DNA of 7,465 nucleotides, taken from DATAFO01 sp046728935. GTDB taxonomy: Bacteria > Actinomycetota > Thermoleophilia > Solirubrobacterales > 70-9. The translations under genes and the position numbers were made by a program. Location: NCBI GenBank assembly GCA_046728935.1, contig JBKPFS010000114.1, positions 1 through 7,465 of the forward strand. The letters are read 5' to 3'. A model generated the notes under the pieces. It ran no database searches and had not been told where the DNA came from. It saw nothing but the letters and a program-made list of their open reading frames with translations. Below, in pieces: positions 5,541 through 7,465 of the stretch. The first letter of the stretch is position 1; every line of letters starts with the position of its first letter.

Positions 5541-6626
5541 GTGACGCGATTGCTTGCGGACCAGCGATCGCGAGCGACCGGGCCGTCCGCCGAACGTAAC
5601 CGACGTAGGCGCAGTCGACTCGCCAAGATCACTGAACCGCGCTCGGTCGGGGCAGCGTTAGTCGGTGGTGCGGTCGTGGTCTGGATCGTCGGCAATTTGG
5701 CGGCCAGCCCTTCGTCGTTCGTGTTCCTCTTCTTTGGCGGTGTGACTAATGGCGCGATATACGCCCTGGTCGCACTCGGCTTTACGTTGTCGTACCAGCT
5801 GATCGGCCTGATCAACCTTCCCCAGGGCTTCGTCTTTGTAAGCGGTGCCGCCTTGTGTGCCTATTTCCTCGACGCCGGTGGCGTGAATGAGGGCAGTAGT
5901 TTCGCCGGGGTCGCGCTCGCGGTCCTGATCACGCTTCTCCTCGTCATGAGTTTGTGTGGATTACTCAGTGCGGGGATCGAGATCCTCGTGTATCGACCTC
6001 TGAGCAGCGCGCCGCGCCTATCCAGACTCGTGAGCGCAGTAGGGGTTCTATTTATCCTGGACAACATTGTCATCGTTTGGACGGCGGGGGCACCCATCAC
6101 GCTTCCAGTTCTGCTTCCCCGGGAAGCCGTGTTCAGCGTGATGGGGGTTGCATACACTTTGGATAAGTTAGTAGTTCTAATTAGCGCGGGTCTTGTGCTC
6201 GCGGGGCTGTATTTCGGACTACAACGAACCAAGGTCGGCCGATCAATTCGGGCTGTCGGTCAAGATTCCATCGGCGCCCAGCTCGTGGGCATCAACGTCG
6301 CCGGTACCGTCACGCTCGGGTTCTTCGTTGCCGGCGCGCTTGCGGGCGCCGGCGGGGAGCTCTACGGTCTTTACTTCACGACGATAACTTGGGATCATGG
6401 GCTTCGCCTTACCTTGATCGCGTTTACCGCCGTAGTCCTTGGCGGGATCGAGAGTTTGGTTGGTGCGGTGATCGGCGCGATGATCATCGGGATCACCGAA
6501 AGCTTTGTGAATGGGTTCGCGTGGTACTCACCCGGGAGCGACTGGACCCTGTCGGTCGTGCTCGCGATCATGATCATCGTGCTCGTCTTTCGACCACAGG
6601 GATTACTCGGAACAGACCAAGAGTGA
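5541..6626 (+). CDS. livH: Branched-chain amino acid ABC transporter permease (LivH type)
   Basis: Inner-membrane permease subunit of a high-affinity ABC importer of the Liv family, which takes up branched-chain amino acids, amides, urea or related compounds. From GTG 5541 it has 361 residues with about nine hydrophobic segments (36-55, 60-83, 95-111, 120-143, 162-180, 207-225, 254-277, 288-313, 335-350). LivH landmarks are clear: NGAIYALVALGFTLSY then LINLPQG near the start of the family domain, YRPLSSAPRLSR (~151-162), the cytoplasmic RTKVGRSIRAVGQDS loop (~229-243) that contacts the ATPases, LGGIESLVGAVIG (~300-312), and RPQGLLG at the C terminus. GTG 5541 has GGAG ten bases upstream. The frame also allows ATG 5412 (404 residues), but this lies in a hairpin loop without a ribosome binding site. 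The N terminus is longer than usual, arginine-rich, with one extra membrane segment. Several TTA, CTA and ATA codons contrast with neighbouring genes. The substrate-binding protein and ATPases are not in the window. Confidence 0.88.
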   Translation: MTRLLADQRSRATGPSAERNRRRRSRLAKITEPRSVGAALVGGAVVVWIVGNLAASPSSFVFLFFGGVTNGAIYALVALGFTLSYQLIGLINLPQGFVFVSGAALCAYFLDAGGVNEGSSFAGVALAVLITLLLVMSLCGLLSAGIEILVYRPLSSAPRLSRLVSAVGVLFILDNIVIVWTAGAPITLPVLLPREAVFSVMGVAYTLDKLVVLISAGLVLAGLYFGLQRTKVGRSIRAVGQDSIGAQLVGINVAGTVTLGFFVAGALAGAGGELYGLYFTTITWDHGLRLTLIAFTAVVLGGIESLVGAVIGAMIIGITESFVNGFAWYSPGSDWTLSVVLAIMIIVLVFRPQGLLGTDQE

Positions 6627-6712
6627 GGTTGCCGGGAGTTGTACTCATACTCGCGCAAGTCCCGGCGCCGTTGACCGAGGACGTCACATTCGGTTACACC
6701 CTTCCGGCTTAG
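6623..6712 (+). pseudogene. livM: Truncated LivM-type permease (N-terminal 29 codons)
   Basis: A GTG at 6623 overlaps the livH stop as GTGA, the usual arrangement of livH-livM. The 29 residues, VRLPGVVLILAQVPAP then LTEDVTFGYTLPA, read like the first hydrophobic segment of LivM proteins up to the point before their Y-A-x-x-A-L-x-L-N motif. A TAG at 6710-6712 then ends the frame at a hairpin. Everything to the right is unrelated minus-strand sequence, so the remaining ~300 residues of a LivM are absent. The identification rests on position and a short weak match; a chance short frame is possible. Confidence 0.45.
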
Positions 6713-6738
6713 TGGGTTGTCTGTGAGGACACCCTAAG
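6708..6738 (+). repeat. Imperfect inverted repeat at the livM breakpoint
   Basis: CTTA (6708-6711), GGGT (6714-6717) and GTC (6719-6721) pair with GAC (6728-6730), ACCC (6731-6734) and TAAG (6735-6738) around the loop TGTGAG, interrupted only by a GT and a T bulge. It spans the stop codon that ends livM. It may be a terminator or the scar of a mobile element; no transposase is seen. Confidence 0.45.
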
Positions 6739-6754
6739 GAGAGATCACTCTCCT
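6737..6754 (-). terminator. Hairpin downstream of the hydrolase gene
   Basis: AGGAGAG and CTCTCCT pair perfectly over seven positions with a 4-base loop, eleven bases after the hydrolase stop on the minus strand. No T-run follows. It could serve convergent transcription from both sides. Confidence 0.4.
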
Positions 6755-6764
6755 CGAAGGGATC

Positions 6765-7465
6765 TCAGCCGAGCGTGGTGAAGAACCGACGGACGTCGTC
6801 GGTCAGAGCCTCGGTCGCCGTGTGGGCGGTGTAGTGGCCGCGGGCCGGAGGGTCGAGCTGCTTCCAGGACACGATGTTCTTGTGATCTCGCTCGCAGAAG
6901 CGCCGGATGGACTTGAAGTCCCCTTCGGCCATCGCGAGTGCGATGGGAACCGTGGTCGGCTCGGAGGGGTGGTAGCCGCTCCTGGCGTTCTCGAAGTAGA
7001 GGCGGATCGAAGATCCCGCCGTACCGGTGAACCAGTAGATCGAGGCGTTGGTGAGCACGAAGTCGTCGTCGAGCTCCTCGCCGAGGAGCTGGTCGACCCA
7101 GCCCAGCAACCCGGCCGGCGAGTCCGAGAGCGCGTGGGCGAGGGTCTGTGGCTGCTGGGACTGGAGGACGTTGAAGGCGCCCTTCTCCTCCCAGAACCAC
7201 TTCAGCACTGCCATGCCCGCCTGCTCCTCCTCGCTCAGCCCCTCCATCTCCGCGGCATCCCCCGACGGGAAGGAGAAGAGCTGCGTGACGTGGACGCCGA
7301 CGACACGCTAGGGGGCAAGCCTGCCCACCTCCGGCGAAATCATGGACCCCGCGTCGTTGCCGACCGCCCCGAACCGCTCGTACCCCAGGTGACTCATCAG
7401 TTCCAGCCACGCCCTCGCCATCCGCACGTTGTCCCAGCCGCGATCCGTGGTGGGCCCCGAGAACC
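6765..7465 (-). pseudogene. Epoxide-hydrolase-like alpha/beta hydrolase, partial and interrupted by TAG
   Basis: The gene enters from the right edge and shows 51 codons, an in-frame TAG at 7310-7308, then 180 codons to TGA at 6767-6765. The reading frame is continuous across the stop: FSGPTTDRGWDNVRMARAW, then ELMSHLGYERFGAVGNDAGS, ...GRLAP-stop-RVVGVHVTQLFSFPSGD, and an intact C-terminal half. This is the pattern of EHN-type epoxide hydrolases (alpha/beta fold), which open epoxides to diols through an aspartyl ester. GND (Asp at 7355-7353) is the expected nucleophile, where the family usually has GGDWG; the catalytic His is in GHYTAH (6836-6834); VLQSQQPQTLAHALSDSP and YWFTGTAGSS are cap and core motifs. 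The stop sits where homologues usually have Glu or Asp, so one GAG to TAG change explains it. An internal ATG at 7247 would make only 160 residues without the nucleophile, hence inactive. A sequencing error is an alternative. Confidence 0.8.

Noticed and set aside
6745..7410. 221-codon minus-strand frame overlapping the hydrolase
   Set aside because: Out of frame with the clear epoxide-hydrolase reading; low-complexity Arg/Gly composition.
1..7465. CRISPR array, phage genes or transposase
   Set aside because: No regularly spaced direct repeats and no recognisable integrase, transposase or structural phage protein in any frame.

Overview
The window is GC-rich DNA of the kind seen in high-GC soil bacteria. 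The gene families and strongly GC-biased codon use fit an actinomycetotal genome, possibly Thermoleophilia-like, but this is an inference from composition and no taxonomic marker is present. It holds four apparently intact genes on the plus strand, one on the minus strand, two damaged genes near the right edge, and a decayed tRNA segment.

Left part (172-3134): an SDR oxidoreductase and a 726-residue fusion of an APH-type kinase with a class III PLP enzyme overlap by ATGA, so they are very likely one translationally coupled operon. The lyase half carries the GKPMGNG signature of the ethanolamine-phosphate / phosphohydroxylysine phospho-lyases. The expected chemistry is phosphorylation of an amino alcohol followed by elimination of phosphate and ammonia to give a carbonyl compound. 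The SDR could oxidise or reduce that product, or make the substrate. The exact substrate cannot be read from the sequence.

Middle (3135-4675): a 312-residue secreted beta-propeller protein with PD40 (TolB-like) repeats stands alone. Its 5' leader carries two consecutive 7-bp inverted repeats, each with an 8-nt loop, just before the ribosome binding site. It is followed by a very strong 17-bp hairpin terminator. Two related palindromic repeats, one on each side, flank the gene. Directly downstream lies a segment matching the 3' half of a selenocysteine tRNA (UCA anticodon loop, long variable arm, T arm, 8-nt acceptor strand, G73) without a matching 5' half. This may be a displaced tRNA fragment left by an integrative element.

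Right part (4675-6712): a minus-strand XRE-cupin regulator is divergent from a LivH-type permease of a branched-chain amino acid ABC transporter. The shared intergenic region has a TATAAT box, direct and inverted TGCATTAT repeats and a structured leader. A livM reading frame begins at the GTGA overlap after livH but stops after 29 codons at a hairpin-rich junction. livH uses more TTA/CTA/ATA codons than its neighbours, which suggests a separate origin.

Right edge (6765-7465, minus): the C-terminal part of an epoxide-hydrolase-like alpha/beta hydrolase, open at the window edge and interrupted by an in-frame TAG. The truncated livM and the broken hydrolase converge on the same short junction, so this end looks rearranged or decaying.
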